NCBI GenBank assembly: GCA_030015575.1
Contig: CM057347.1
Location: forward strand, 410,162,248 to 410,226,247
Length of the DNA: 64,000 bases
Direction: 5' to 3'
Origin: Agapanthus africanus
Taxonomy: Eukaryota > Streptophyta > Magnoliopsida > Asparagales > Amaryllidaceae
Positions within the stretch are counted from its first letter, which is position 1; the number at the start of each line of letters is the position of its first letter. Position numbers and translations under genes: made by a program. The notes beneath the pieces are model-generated. The model did not search any database. It saw only the letters and a list, made by a program, of their open reading frames with translations, and had not been told where the DNA came from. Below are positions 51,457-62,473 of this stretch, piece after piece.

Positions 51457-53937
51457 GTTTGGTTTAACCTTTGTTCGAGTCTAGGTTGGCTATATGGGAT
51501 CTAGGCATGCACTATTGTTATCTGGACTTACCTTATAGGACTTAAACTTAACTTTGGGGGTCTTATACCCGAACTTTCGTTTTATAGGATGACCTTTGTT
51601 GATGGAGTAGGTACTAAGTAGAGTGACGTACCGTACATATGTTCCGCGGCATATTTACGATATGATACTCCGCCTAAGTTACCTTAGGATTTATATCTTG
51701 AGATCTTCCTTCTATTCATTTCTTTGATCTATCCTCGTCTGTGCCTGTTGATTGTTTCGGTCATCATGTTCATGGGAGCCGAGAGGGCTGCAGTTAGAAG
51801 TATGGTCAGAGCAGACTGGCCGGGGACAAGGACTGGCCAAGGTGACTTTCCGGTGATATAGAGAAACGTCGTTTATTTATATTTGATCGAGTTCTAATAT
51901 TGAACCGAGTTTCTTCGGGATCCGCACCAGATGGTGGGGTCATTGCTAGAGATCAGTCGGACTTGAGACGTGATGTTTTCCCCTCTCCAACGATCATGGT
52001 GTTGAGTACTGTTCAGACAGCGGTACCACTCATTTCTGAGGATATCAAGATGTTGTTTCCAGAGTTCACGAAGTTAAAGGTTAACGATGTTACAAGAGTA
52101 GATGGATCAGAAGGATTCGTAGCCGATCCGATGTGGGATGGTTAGGACTTTTAATCCGTTGTGGCGTTCCAGTTACGAGATCAGTGAAATTGATTTGTTT
52201 CTTCCGATGGGTCTTGCTCAGACCTGATGCAAGTCGCTCGAGAAAGAGATTGTGCAGTAAGTTTTCCTCCAACGAATTGGAATGAGTTTTCGAAGGTAAG
52301 CTTAGCCAGATTCTTCTACAGAGTATCAGGGATACCGGATTCGTGTTTTTGGAAATCTTGTAAGGCTCCGGGCAAGGTCATGATTGAGCATGACTTGCAG
52401 CTCGCCGGATAGCCGAGATACGCTCTTTAAGTGGTTGATATTAGAAATTTATGAAATAGGAGATTGATGCAGAGTTTTAGTGGACAGTTGTTCTTCACCA
52501 CCGATGTTGAAGATTCAAAGCAAATGCAGAAGCGAGTACGACCATACTTTTAGGGAAAATCTTAAGGAAATGACAGTCGTTACTAAAGAGAAAGTGGATT
52601 CAGAAATGAGTGCTAGTTTCGGACAGGTTGGATAAATAAATTTAGCAGAAGATTTGATGGATTCTCTTCTGGGAGTTTATAATAAATAAGATTGGATTGT
52701 GATTAGTTGTTAGCACACAAGCAGAGGACAGAGATTTTCGTTATCAACGTGTTACGTTACAAAAGACAGGACTACTGGTCAAGAATGTGTGATGGGATGT
52801 ATTAGCAATAAGAAGAATGGTGTTGTTGCTCCTCACCGGACGATTGCATAAAGAATCCATAGTATTAGGGATCCGCAAGGAGAACCAGAATTCAGAGATA
52901 GAGAACGTTAGATCGTGGCAAACGACAAGTAGAGATCCTTGCTATGCCAGTTTCGGTGGTATAAACACCTTCCGACATTGAAGAGAATATGCTTCGATGT
53001 CCTTTGAGTTCGATTTACGTTTTTAAAATCAAAAACATTCATTTTCAAACGTTGGAGAAAGGAAAACTCAACGTCCGTGATTTTGATAGATGTACTTTGA
53101 GGATTTGAGGATAAATTTATGTTTTGTGCACACCAGGTGCACTTGATGAGATTTCTATGTACAGTAATTTCACTTTGATTTATGCTTTGTGCACACCAGG
53201 TGCACCTGTTGACATTTTTCGTGCGAGATGACTGCACTCAATTGAAATGTTATGTACATATGATGCACTACACTGTTAATTCCGTGCACATCAGATGCAC
53301 ATAGTTAAAAGATTTTATATATATACCCTAGGTATAATTGATTTTTATTTTGTGCATTCCGATGCACTTAAGATTTATTTGTCCACCCCGTTGCACTTGA
53401 TACATTTTGTATACTTTTGTTCCATACACAGTGGATGCAGTGGATATCGTTTCGTGCACGCCTGTTGCACTTAACGCAGTTTTGTTTTCATGCACCCCGT
53501 GACGTGTGGTTTGAGATGTACATGAAAACCCATTAGGGTTGATTTTGTTTTCGTGCCTTGCACTTGATAGGATAGGTGATAGAATTGATTTCTATATTTT
53601 CTCTTGGTCGTGTGCACTGATATTGCACTACAATTATGGCATTGATTGGGTGCTGAGCATACACAACGGTTTTTGTATTTGGCAAAATTTTTATCATAAC
53701 TGGAGTAATTCTTATAGCAACCGCTAAAGTTATAGTTATGAGAGATTATATCTTTTGAGTTTTCTCGCACACGGTTGCGTTGTGATGCGTTCTAGCTCGT
53801 ATGTGACTTTGGAGTCTTGTTATATCGAGCAAATTTCATGCTTTAAAGTTGGACACCGGGAAATTGTTTTAAAATAAGTTGATTGGGTTAAGAAAATGTT
53901 TTAAGAAAGAGCTTTAATTTAAATTCGGGGACCGAAT
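51457..53937. mobile_element. Interior of F, no recognisable coding sequence
   Basis: About 2.5 kb. Its longest frames (for example 51900-52145, 81 codons) match nothing I recognise: no gag core, knuckle, DSG, YxDD or DD35E motif in any frame. The right part carries GTGCAC hairpin repeats, listed separately. It may hold packaging signals only. Confidence 0.6.
53126..53645. repeat. GTGCA...TGCAC hairpin series in F
   Basis: Repeated small inverted repeats about 60 bp apart: GTGCACACCAGGTGCAC (53126-53142 and 53189-53205), GTGCACATCAGATGCAC (53284-53300), GTGCATTCCGATGCAC (53352-53367), then weaker ones near 53455 and 53613. Between them lie TTTTATTTTG-like linkers. Confidence 0.8.
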
Positions 53938-53956
53938 TTCTTTAAGGGGGAAAGAC
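53938..53956 (+). other. Polypurine tract of F
   Basis: TTTCTTTAAGGGGGAAAGAC directly before the 3' LTR TGTAATATTTTGG; the purine block is AAGGGGGAAAGA. Confidence 0.85.
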
Positions 53957-56118
53957 TGTAATATTTTGGAAAATGTTAAATAATAATATTTTTAAATATG
54001 AATTTTTAAATAAAGTTTGCAAGTAAAATCATATATGACTTTTGGTATCAGGATTTTATCCGTAAAATTGTAAGTATTTTGGATAAATACAAGAAAAGTG
54101 TGTGATATCAAAAAAATGATATATTTAATTATTGTAACATGATATTGAATGTTACACTAAGCTAATGACATTTAAGTGATACATTAATCATTTTATATCT
54201 TTTATCTCTTATAAATGTAGAATTGTATATTGAGGGTTTTTTTCTTTATTCTTACATTCATTTTAAATTATGGTTGGTATAAGATATGCTAGGATACACC
54301 CTCATAACACCTCACCCTCACCATGCTTAACACTCTCCACCTCCTCCTTGCATGAACAACCCACCTCACCTCAAGTGTGACACCTCCTCCTCTTTCCCTT
54401 TATACCAGCTCCTTGCACTTTCCACCTCCTCCTTTCTCTACAACAAACCCTCACACTTATTCTTATCTCCTTACCTTATATTATAAATCCCAAACTGAAC
54501 CAAACACCTCATTCCCCAAAGTAAATCCTTCATCAAATCAAAGAGAAGAAATGAAAGATGAGATTAAGTACTAAGATCACTACCACCACCCTTTAGCTAG
54601 GATCTTGAGCTTGTGCATCTTGAAGGAAGCTTTTTCAGTGGTCTTTCAGTAGGTATAACTTTAACCATGTAACTTAAGTTTAGTATTGTTTTGTTTAGAA
54701 ATCAGATATCGTATTTTGGTAAATATAGGCTCTGTGTAAAATCTGCTCTACTTTAGATGAAAATTTACCTAACCAAACAATGCCTTTATATTATAATCTG
54801 GACTTAAAATAACCCATAGGAAGACGGACCCCTTCCCTCGGAGTTGGGCCGGCGACATGAAGAGGAATTCCGAGCTCGTCGGATATTTGGAGGAGTTGGG
54901 TGTTGAAAATTTTGGGGTAGCTCTATATATCTATATTAGGATGTTTGGTATTGTTAGTTTAAGTTAGTTTATCGGTATGTGAAATCAGGGAGCAAAAATC
55001 AGTTTTGGGGTTAAGATTCTTAGATACGACACGGATATATCGTACCATGAGTTCTGTTTTTTTATGGCATGGCCAGGGAAGGGTTAGCTCGGATTAACTT
55101 AAGTTCAGTAACTCACGATATCATCGCATAGCATATCTAGTTGTGCAGTATCATAAACTAGGTTTTTGTGTTATCTAGTTCACTATAAGTGAATATGGAA
55201 CTAATAAGTATAATCACTAGAAAAACTAGCAAGACCAAAAGTATAATGAGCCAACTAGAAGACTACACTTAAAACCCGAATCCCAAACTCCCTATAAAAT
55301 CCGGTGAGGCACCCTTGAAATCCGGCGACGCCGGCCATCTTATGGCTTTTGGTGTTGGTTTTTCTCCTGTAGCTTTGTTTTAGTATTTTATAAGCTATGG
55401 TATTGTTTAATTTGTTCCAGTATTCTTACAGAGAGATCTGGGAATGATTAGTAAAAGTTTTATCAAAGTTCCGATATTACAATATTGGTTTTCATATTTT
55501 CGTACCGCGGCTGAACCATTAACGTTTATACATTAACGGTAGATTTATATTGTCGTTTTTGGTTTAAGTATACTCTAGGTTTTAACCTATGGATACCTAC
55601 CTCATTGTTTGGAGTTTTGATATAATGTTTACGCCGATATTTCGTAAATACGATTATAAATACAGATACAGTGATACGATATGGATATGGTTTGATGGGT
55701 TTGTACGGGGATCATGCTAGACTTGAGATGATACAGATACAGTGATATGATAAAATATTATACAAGAAATTATACGTATTGGAAATGATGAAATTCGTAT
55801 GCCGAATAATGGCCAATTTATCTTTTGACTCATAGAGTTAGATTGTATTCCGTTTTAGGGTGTAATACTTGTGTGAGCTATATTCTTTTAAAAACTACGA
55901 TTCATTTGTCTTTTAATAAAATACAAGGATGCGGTGCCAATTTCCAAAATGAATATCTATTTTAATCTAGGGCAGCTTCCTTATTTCAAACTCAACGTTT
56001 CGTTTCAATTCTAAAGATAATGGTATAGCTCATAGCAAGTAATTACAATAGTTTCGCTTAGATTACTTGACATGTTTGCATTATATTATCGATGTTATCC
56101 GTTTCTGCGACATGAACA
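53957..56118 (+). mobile_element. 3' LTR of F, truncated by G
   Basis: It matches 47230 onward with few differences by eye. Relative to the 5' LTR it lacks about 310 bp (equivalent of roughly 48933-49245), the junction falling at ATACAGATACAG in a repeat. It stops after CGACATGAACA, where G begins; the remainder should follow G. Confidence 0.9.
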
Positions 56119-56651
56119 TGTTTCCCCCAATCAGAGCAAAGCTCTGTTTGAATTTCAAAAATTCAAAATTCGAAACAATACTTCAAATTCTTTGCGCTGT
56201 GCGCAACGCGCCACGTGTCAAAAGCTGATACGCCAGCGCAGTGCCCAAGGCAGCGCGCCCAATCAGAGCAAGGCTCTATTTAAAACAAAATTAAAGGAAG
56301 CAACGCTTCAGTTGCGCAAGCGCTGCGCTGCGCGACACGTGTCAGCGCAGTTACGCAAGCGCTGCGCTGCGCGATACGTGTCAGCGCAAACGCGGTTGCG
56401 CTGCGCCGTGCGCAGCGCGACACGTATAAGCGCAGATGCGCTGCGCTGTGCGCTGCGCGACACGTGTCACGCGCTGGGGCGTTTGTGCCAAACAAAATTA
56501 AATTCTAGTAAGATTTTTCTGTTCTTGTTAAAACAAGAAGATTGCCTTCTGTAAAACAGAAGCTCTTGGATCAAAGATCCAACGATGGGGAAAATTCCCC
56601 AAATCACTCAGAGAAAAATCTCTTTAACAAATTTAACAAATTTATGGGCAC

Positions 56652-56659
56652 TATATAAA
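56652..56659 (+). promoter_or_regulatory. TATA box of LTR G
   Basis: TATATAAA in the context GGGCACTATATAAAGGCC, followed by AACATTTGTGAGAGATTG, a plausible start region. Confidence 0.62.
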
Positions 56660-57734
56660 GGCCCCTAGACCCCAATTCAAATCATCAACATTTGTGAGAG
56701 ATTGAGAACCTCAAAACAGAGAGAACTCTGAATAAATTTCAAGAAAAAGGTAAAAAAAACCTTCACAAAATAAAAGAATTTCATCTAATAGATCATTGAT
56801 CGAAGAACAAGATCAATGATCTTCAAATATTAATACGTGCTTTGCACTTTTTTATGAACCACTGGTTCTCTAAAAACAAGAAAAACTTGTTTTCTTTGAT
56901 CTAAATTGGATCAAGAAATCAAACAGTGCCTTGCACTTTTTTATGAACCATTGGTTCTGGAATCTTAAAGATTCTCAAGTTATTGAAATAGTGCTTTGCA
57001 CTTGCAAAAACTGCACTGTTACGCTCCTGGGTTGGCGCAAGCCACCAGAGAGCGCCACGTGTCAGCATCTGAACCACTTGCGCTATGCGCTTTTAAGATA
57101 GAGCCTTGCTGTCTGAAATTGGCGCAACTCACCAGAGCGCGCCACGTGTCAGCAGTGCAAGCGCAGCGCACTGACGCAGCGCACTGCGCTTACGAGACAC
57201 GTGTCATCACCACAAGCGTTTGCGCTCATTGATTGGCGCAAAGCGCCTGACAAATGCAATGCATTGTTTACTAAAGGGCCAGGCCCAAATCAAATAGGCC
57301 AAAATAAATTGCAACGCAATAAAAGGGCAGAGCCCAAATAAAATTGATGCTCTGCATCTTTTATAAAAGGGCAGAGCCCAAACAAAAATAAAATGCAATA
57401 AAAGGGCAGAGCCCAAACAAAATCGATGCTCTGCATCATTTATAAATGGGCAGAGCCCAAACATAATAAATAATGCAATGCATTATTTAAAAAGGGGCAA
57501 AGCCCTAACACAGGCCTAATAGGCCAAATGCAAATAAAAGCGTCGAACAATTTTCAACTGGACTTAGCCCAATCATGGTCGTAAGTCCTCAAATTAAATT
57601 GACTGAGCACAGCTGCTCTCTTAAATCAATTCACATCTGGTTCGAGAGTACATCTCCGAACTCCTTCGACTCCTATCGTTGTAATCCTTTAACGACGTCA
57701 GAGAAGTGACGGGTCCCGACAACCACATATCAAC

Positions 57735-57990
57735 ACAGACTGTGGGGTCCTTAAACTCATGGACTTATGCGTCCTTAAACCAAAACACGGACTGTGGGGT
57801 CCTTAAACCCACAGACTTATGCGTCCTTAAACTACCTATGGACCACCATGTCCCTAAACTGGAATATGGACCACCATGTCCCTAAACTGGAATATGGACC
57901 ACCATGTCCCTAAACTGGAATATGGACCCCCATGTCCCTAAATTGGCAATGGACCGCAATGTCCTTAAACTACCTATGGACCACTACGTC
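57735..57990. repeat. Two-part tandem repeat in LTR G (52-bp pair, then 28-bp units)
   Basis: A pair of roughly 52-bp units built on GGACTGTGGGGTCCTTAAAC (57735-57830), then 28-bp units ATGGACCACCATGTCCCTAAAC at 57838, 57866, 57894 and 57922. GGACCACCATGTCC is an inverted repeat. The units are relatives of the GGAC...GTCC repeats in A. Confidence 0.88.
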
Positions 57991-58618
57991 CCTAAACTGG
58001 AACAATAGAGCCCCCAAACGCTCTTTTGTCGGATCTAAACGATCCCGTTTAAGTTGATCTTAGCCTCAAATATGGCTAATGTATCCTTAAACATTCAAAC
58101 AGATCCCGTTAAGTTGATCTTAGTCTCAAATTAGACTAACGTATTCTTAACGAATGTTTAAGTTGATCTTAGCCTCAATTTGGCTAACGCATCCTTAAAC
58201 TAAAACACCAAACCCAAATCTAAGTAAATACGGATTTGGACTAATCCACGTCCTACGGGCGACGGCATAACTTAGTCTCCGTATACAATCCACGGGCATC
58301 CACAAACAAAACAAACACACACGACACGAAGTAAAATTCTGGAGAAGGAGAAAGTGGCTACCGTGATGCGGTAGCGTAATTAACTGCAGGGGCTTACGCC
58401 TGCAGGGAAGAGCGTACCCACAATCAAGAACCTCTCAAACGAGGGTGAATCTGACGAAGTCTGCTACATCGGCCGCATCCGTCTAAACCTCCGATACACG
58501 GTGCCATAAATCAACTTGGCATCTTCGGAGAGGTAGACGAATAAAACCAAATAGCATCTGCCCCGAATCTCAGGCACGACGTCCAACTCTTGGCCGCCGT
58601 TCAGAGAGGAACAGATTC

Positions 58619-58636
58619 TGGCACGCCCGGTGGGAC
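58619..58636 (+). other. Primer-binding site of element G
   Basis: TGGCACGCCCGGTGGGAC after GATTC. A hairpin ACACTTCGTGTGT follows shortly after. Confidence 0.88.
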
Positions 58637-58720
58637 CTTTTCCTCTTTCCACTCCACACTTCGTGTGTCATCTTCGCGAACCAATCGCGGTTTGTTAATG
58701 GTTGCCTTTGGGTTTCAAGT

Positions 58721-58750
58721 TACTAAGATTTGGTCTTTTGCCTGGCGCAG
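58721..58750 (+). promoter_or_regulatory. Putative 3' splice site in element G leader
   Basis: TACTAAG (58721-58727) then TTTTGCCTGGCGCAG ending at 58750, 13 bases before the gag ATG (58764). Same layout as A and E. Confidence 0.4.
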
Positions 58751-58763
58751 AAATCAAGCATCA

Positions 58764-61700
58764 ATGGCCTCTAACTGTTCGAACTGCTCGAAGTGCTAAT
58801 GCAACCGACGCTCCACCTCACCGGGAGGTGTAGCATATGGGCCTCAAGCGGCCTCCATCCTTGCCCTGCCGATAGAACAGGTGACCCAGGCCACCACCGG
58901 CCTGTTTTTCGGGACTATGATACCACCTGCAGGCTTCACCGTGCCAATGCCCGCACCAGAGGCGAACAAGAAGTCGGTCTTCGACCGGCTCACTGCTACA
59001 ACGGCCCCTGTCAACGGGTCGTCCAATATCAAATCAACAGCCTCTGTCTTTGCCAGGCTGGATCAGAACTCTGATGGGCCCGCCAGGAAGCCCATGAACT
59101 CTAAAATGGCTGTCCCAAGGAAGGCAACAACCGCTGCTCCAGAAGTCATCAAAGCGGCTTCTCCTGTCAAAGAGTCAGTCTTTTCAAGGCTGACTATTCC
59201 GGCTTCCGCCCCTGCTCGAGGATCTGTCTTTGACAGATTGAACATCTCCACTCAAAAGACAACATCAGTCTTTAAGAGGCTGGCACCGACAGTACCTCAT
59301 TCAGACAGGGGGCAAAAAGAAGCTGTCTATATCACCGAGCCAGTCCCAACGGCTCGTCATGCTCGACGTCGCCATTGGCGACGAGTAAGGAAGGCTGGGG
59401 GCAACTCCCCCTCGGGGCTAACTCCACCCGCTCCAATAGTGGAAATTGATGCTGCTGTTCCAACTGGGAACAGCTTTGAACCACTCAGGAGGGTACGTAA
59501 GAACTCTCCAACTGCTACACTGAAAAGATCTCCTCCGCCGGCGGAGAGAGTTATTTGGAGCAGCCCCCTCAGCGGCTATCCTCTAAAATTTATAGAGTTT
59601 GGCGAAGGGTTCAAGACTCTGTAATTGACCCAGATCACTCTCGTCAACAGAAAAAGGCGAAGGTGCAAGAAGAAAAGGGGCGCCCTATCAAACAGCAAAA
59701 GACCACAAACGCCAGGGTGCCCACTGCAACGGCCCCCTCAACTTCAACGGCCCACAAAAGAAGAAGGCCGGAGAAAATCCCCGCGCCTGCGGCAAATGCC
59801 AAAGGTGGTGAACCTAAACGCCCTAAGTCCGGGGGCATAATAGTCCATACTGTATACATGGCATCGGGGAAAGAGGACAGCCGTGCATCTACAGGTCATA
59901 GACCGCTTACACGGTCAGTGACCAAAGCTCAGGAGCAACAGCAAAAGCTCCAGGAGATGATGAACACGATGGCTACACTTACTGGGCCAAAAGAAAACCC
60001 TGAAGCGTCCTCGGATGAACGACAGGAGCAAGAAACTGACACCGAATTTCTTCGTCGGATATTGGAGAAGAAGGATAAAGAGGCTGCTGAACAAGCAGCC
60101 AACATAAAGCGTATGGGCCTCCTGTTCCAAGACATGGTGGGGATGATGATCCAACAAGATCCTCCGTCCGAAGATCCCCCGATCGTCCTGGAAGACGATA
60201 GGGGAGAGACGTCAAATCCTCCGCCAGCTCTGTCAACAGCTAAGGAGAAGACAATCTCCAAAGCTGACTTGGACGAGTACATAGCCCAACAAATACGGGT
60301 TCATCATGCGACTGAAGCAGCCGGCCAGGTCGTAAAAACAGGATGACCATATCCGAGTTGGTACGATCAAATCAAGTACCTGCCGGGCTACACAATTCCC
60401 AAGTTCCATGTCTATAAGGGGACGGGCAATCCTCACCAGCATGTTGCCCAGTTCAAGGCACTCTGCGGAAACACCGGAAGTGATGACAAATTGTTGCTTC
60501 ACCAGTTCGATGGAAGCTTATCAGATACAGCGTTCGAGTGGTACTCTGAGCTCCCGAACGACTCTATCAAGACCTTCGCGGAGATGGAGCTGTTGTTTAC
60601 CCAGCGTTTTGCAAGCGCCAGTGAACGCACCCCGATGACGGCACTGATTAACGCCAGGGTGAAGCCAGGCGAGACATGGATCCAATACGCTATAAGGTGG
60701 CGGAACTTATGGTCAAAATGCGAGCAACGCATTGAAGAAGCTCCTGCAGTGGGTATGTTTGTGGGAACCCTTGATCCGCAAGCAACCATCTCGCAATTCA
60801 TGATGTTCTTCAAGCCGACTACCTTCCAGGCCCTGATCGACAAGCTAGCGCAAATGGATCAGATGGGCCATAGACCTCCTCTTCTAAAGCCAGACTCCCG
60901 AAATGACAAGGGGAATGGAAAAACGATCGTTGTCGCTAATGCTCAACAACAGCCGAGCAACTCGAAGCCGGTTGTTCGTCAAAATAATATGCGTCCGCAA
61001 GTACCCCTTAAGGAGAGGCTAGGACGTCCTTACTCGTTTCCCCGAGATAAAACGAGAAGATTATTCGAGTTGGTGTTGCGCAACCGACTCATAAATCTGC
61101 CGGAGCCAAAACGTCCGTCGCAACCAAATGATGTTAATGAGCCCAACTACTGTCCCTATCATCAGGTACTGGGTCATCCGATCGAAGATTGTTACGTCTT
61201 CAAAAATTGGTTCGAAGACCAGTATCAACAAGGCAAGTTCGCGTTATCTGACAGATGGAAGGTGAATCCGCCGCAACCTCACGCCTCTAAAAGGTTGAAT
61301 ATGCCGGGGGCAACATGCTCTCTCGTCGAAGAAGCCCCATGGGAGGTTGTGCTGTCAGCCAAGATAAGGAGGATGCTGAACGATCTTCAAACATGCCCGG
61401 CGATCAAGTGGAAGAACCCGTTGGAACCTCAGATCATTGAGGGGATGTTGAAACCGCGTCCAACTCCAAAGACCGATGGTGGTGGCCCAAGCACTCACAA
61501 CCAGCTGTCAAAATCTTCGAAGAAGAAGAAGAAGAAATCCAAGAAGCCTGTGAAGCCTGGCGACAAGCACACGGACTTATAAAAACAAATTGACGCGCTG
61601 GAGGAATACAACCAGAAAGCAAGAACTCCCATCACACTCCAAGAATTCCTCAAACATGTCTTTCAAGAGAAAGATGAGGAGGAAAGTTCGTCGGATGAGT

Positions 61701-62473
61701 CTGAGGAATACGTGGCGAGCTGCCATATGATCTCCCATTCGCTGACGGATGATGAGGAGACTCCTTGCACTGAAAAGCTGGGGGCAGATCCTGAACTAAA
61801 AATTCTGGGGTCATCAAATGAAGTAATTGACGCATTCCTCAACGAAGCTCTGTTGAAAAGTAAAGCTGATCGGGAATGCGAGACGGCTATATTTGAAAGG
61901 GCTAAGCGCCGGCGACTTAACGAAAGAGCTGAGTCACATCCGCTGGAGCAAAATACATCCACTACAGACAAAAGAAAATTCAAGATGAGGAAAAGGTTTG
62001 CTAAGGCCATATCAATGGGCATGAAGCTACCATCCTCTGAAGGAAACATTACTGGTGAAGTGGAAATGCACCCCTCCTATTGCTTATATCATCGGAAGAT
62101 TTTGCACCCCACTGAAGAGTGCAAAGCTTTCAATAGATGGTGGCAAGGATATGTTGCCCATCAACAGCATTTTAAGTGGGAGAAGCGCAAAACTCGCCGG
62201 GAGCAGAAAAATGCGACCGAAGGGTTTAACAGAACTACCGGTGATTGTCGCATGGTTAACGCCGAGAGATCACAAGTGCTTACATTCGGGAGCGACTCTG
62301 ACGAGGAGCTGGCTCTTAGCCCCCTCTTTAAAGAGTCCACCTCGGGAAGAGAAGAAGAGACAAAGGTCTGCGAAAATATCCGGCTGCGTAATCGCACGCT
62401 ACCCGAAAAGAATCTCGGACCTTCAAATAAAAAGATAAAGGGAAGGAAAAAGTCGCTGAGGATATTGCCCTAG
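58764..62473 (+). pseudogene. gag: Element G gag
   Basis: It starts MASNCSNCSKC, followed at once by a TAA, then runs parallel to A's gag: SVFDRL, SVFARL, SVFSRL, SVFDRL, SVFKRL, the HARRRHWRRVRK patch, VHTVYMASGKE, a coiled coil (near 59940-60130), capsid-like core (60490-60870: EWYSELPNDSIKTF, GTLDPQATISQFMMFF), knuckle 1 (YCPYHQVLGHPIEDC, near 61150) and knuckle 2 (YCLYHRKILHPTEEC, near 62080), both intact CHHC. Breaks: early TAA, a small deletion with frameshift near 59545, TGA at 60344, TAA at 61580 and a frameshift near 61650. The last segment ends at TAG 62471, overlapping the pro-pol frame. Confidence 0.9.

Larger units (their letters stand above)
47230..56118 (+). mobile_element. Element F: large non-coding LTR element, Del/Tekay-like
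   Basis: 5' LTR 47230-51440, PBS 51445-51456 (tRNA-iMet type), a 2.5-kb interior without recognisable gag or pol, polypurine tract 53938-53956 and 3' LTR from 53957, cut at 56118 by G. The TTTAAGGGGGAAAGAC-TGTAA junction and the iMet site resemble Del/Tekay chromoviruses, but without coding sequence the lineage is an inference; structurally it is a large retrotransposon derivative. It inserted into E's 3' region. Confidence 0.85.
56119..58613 (+). mobile_element. 5' LTR of element G (2495 bp)
   Basis: Starts TGTTTCCCCCAATCAGAGC and ends GAGAGGAACA. The first 350 bp are GC-rich, with repeated GCGCTGCGCTGCGCGACACG and CACGTGTCAGCGC blocks. Then come a TATA box, TGGATCAAAGATCCAAC-type palindromes, GGGCAGAGCCC repeats (57320-57465), 28-bp units, the AGACTAACGTAT/TTAGCC hairpins and the reversed word GTATACAATCCACGGGC (58281-58297). 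No coding sequence. Confidence 0.88.

Noticed and set aside
51900..52145. 81-codon ORF in F as a possible gag
   Set aside because: No gag, knuckle or enzyme motif, atypical composition, and no support in other frames.
56072..56554. 160-codon ORF spanning F's LTR and the start of LTR G
   Set aside because: It crosses the F/G insertion junction at 56118/56119 and reads GC-rich repeats; not a gene.
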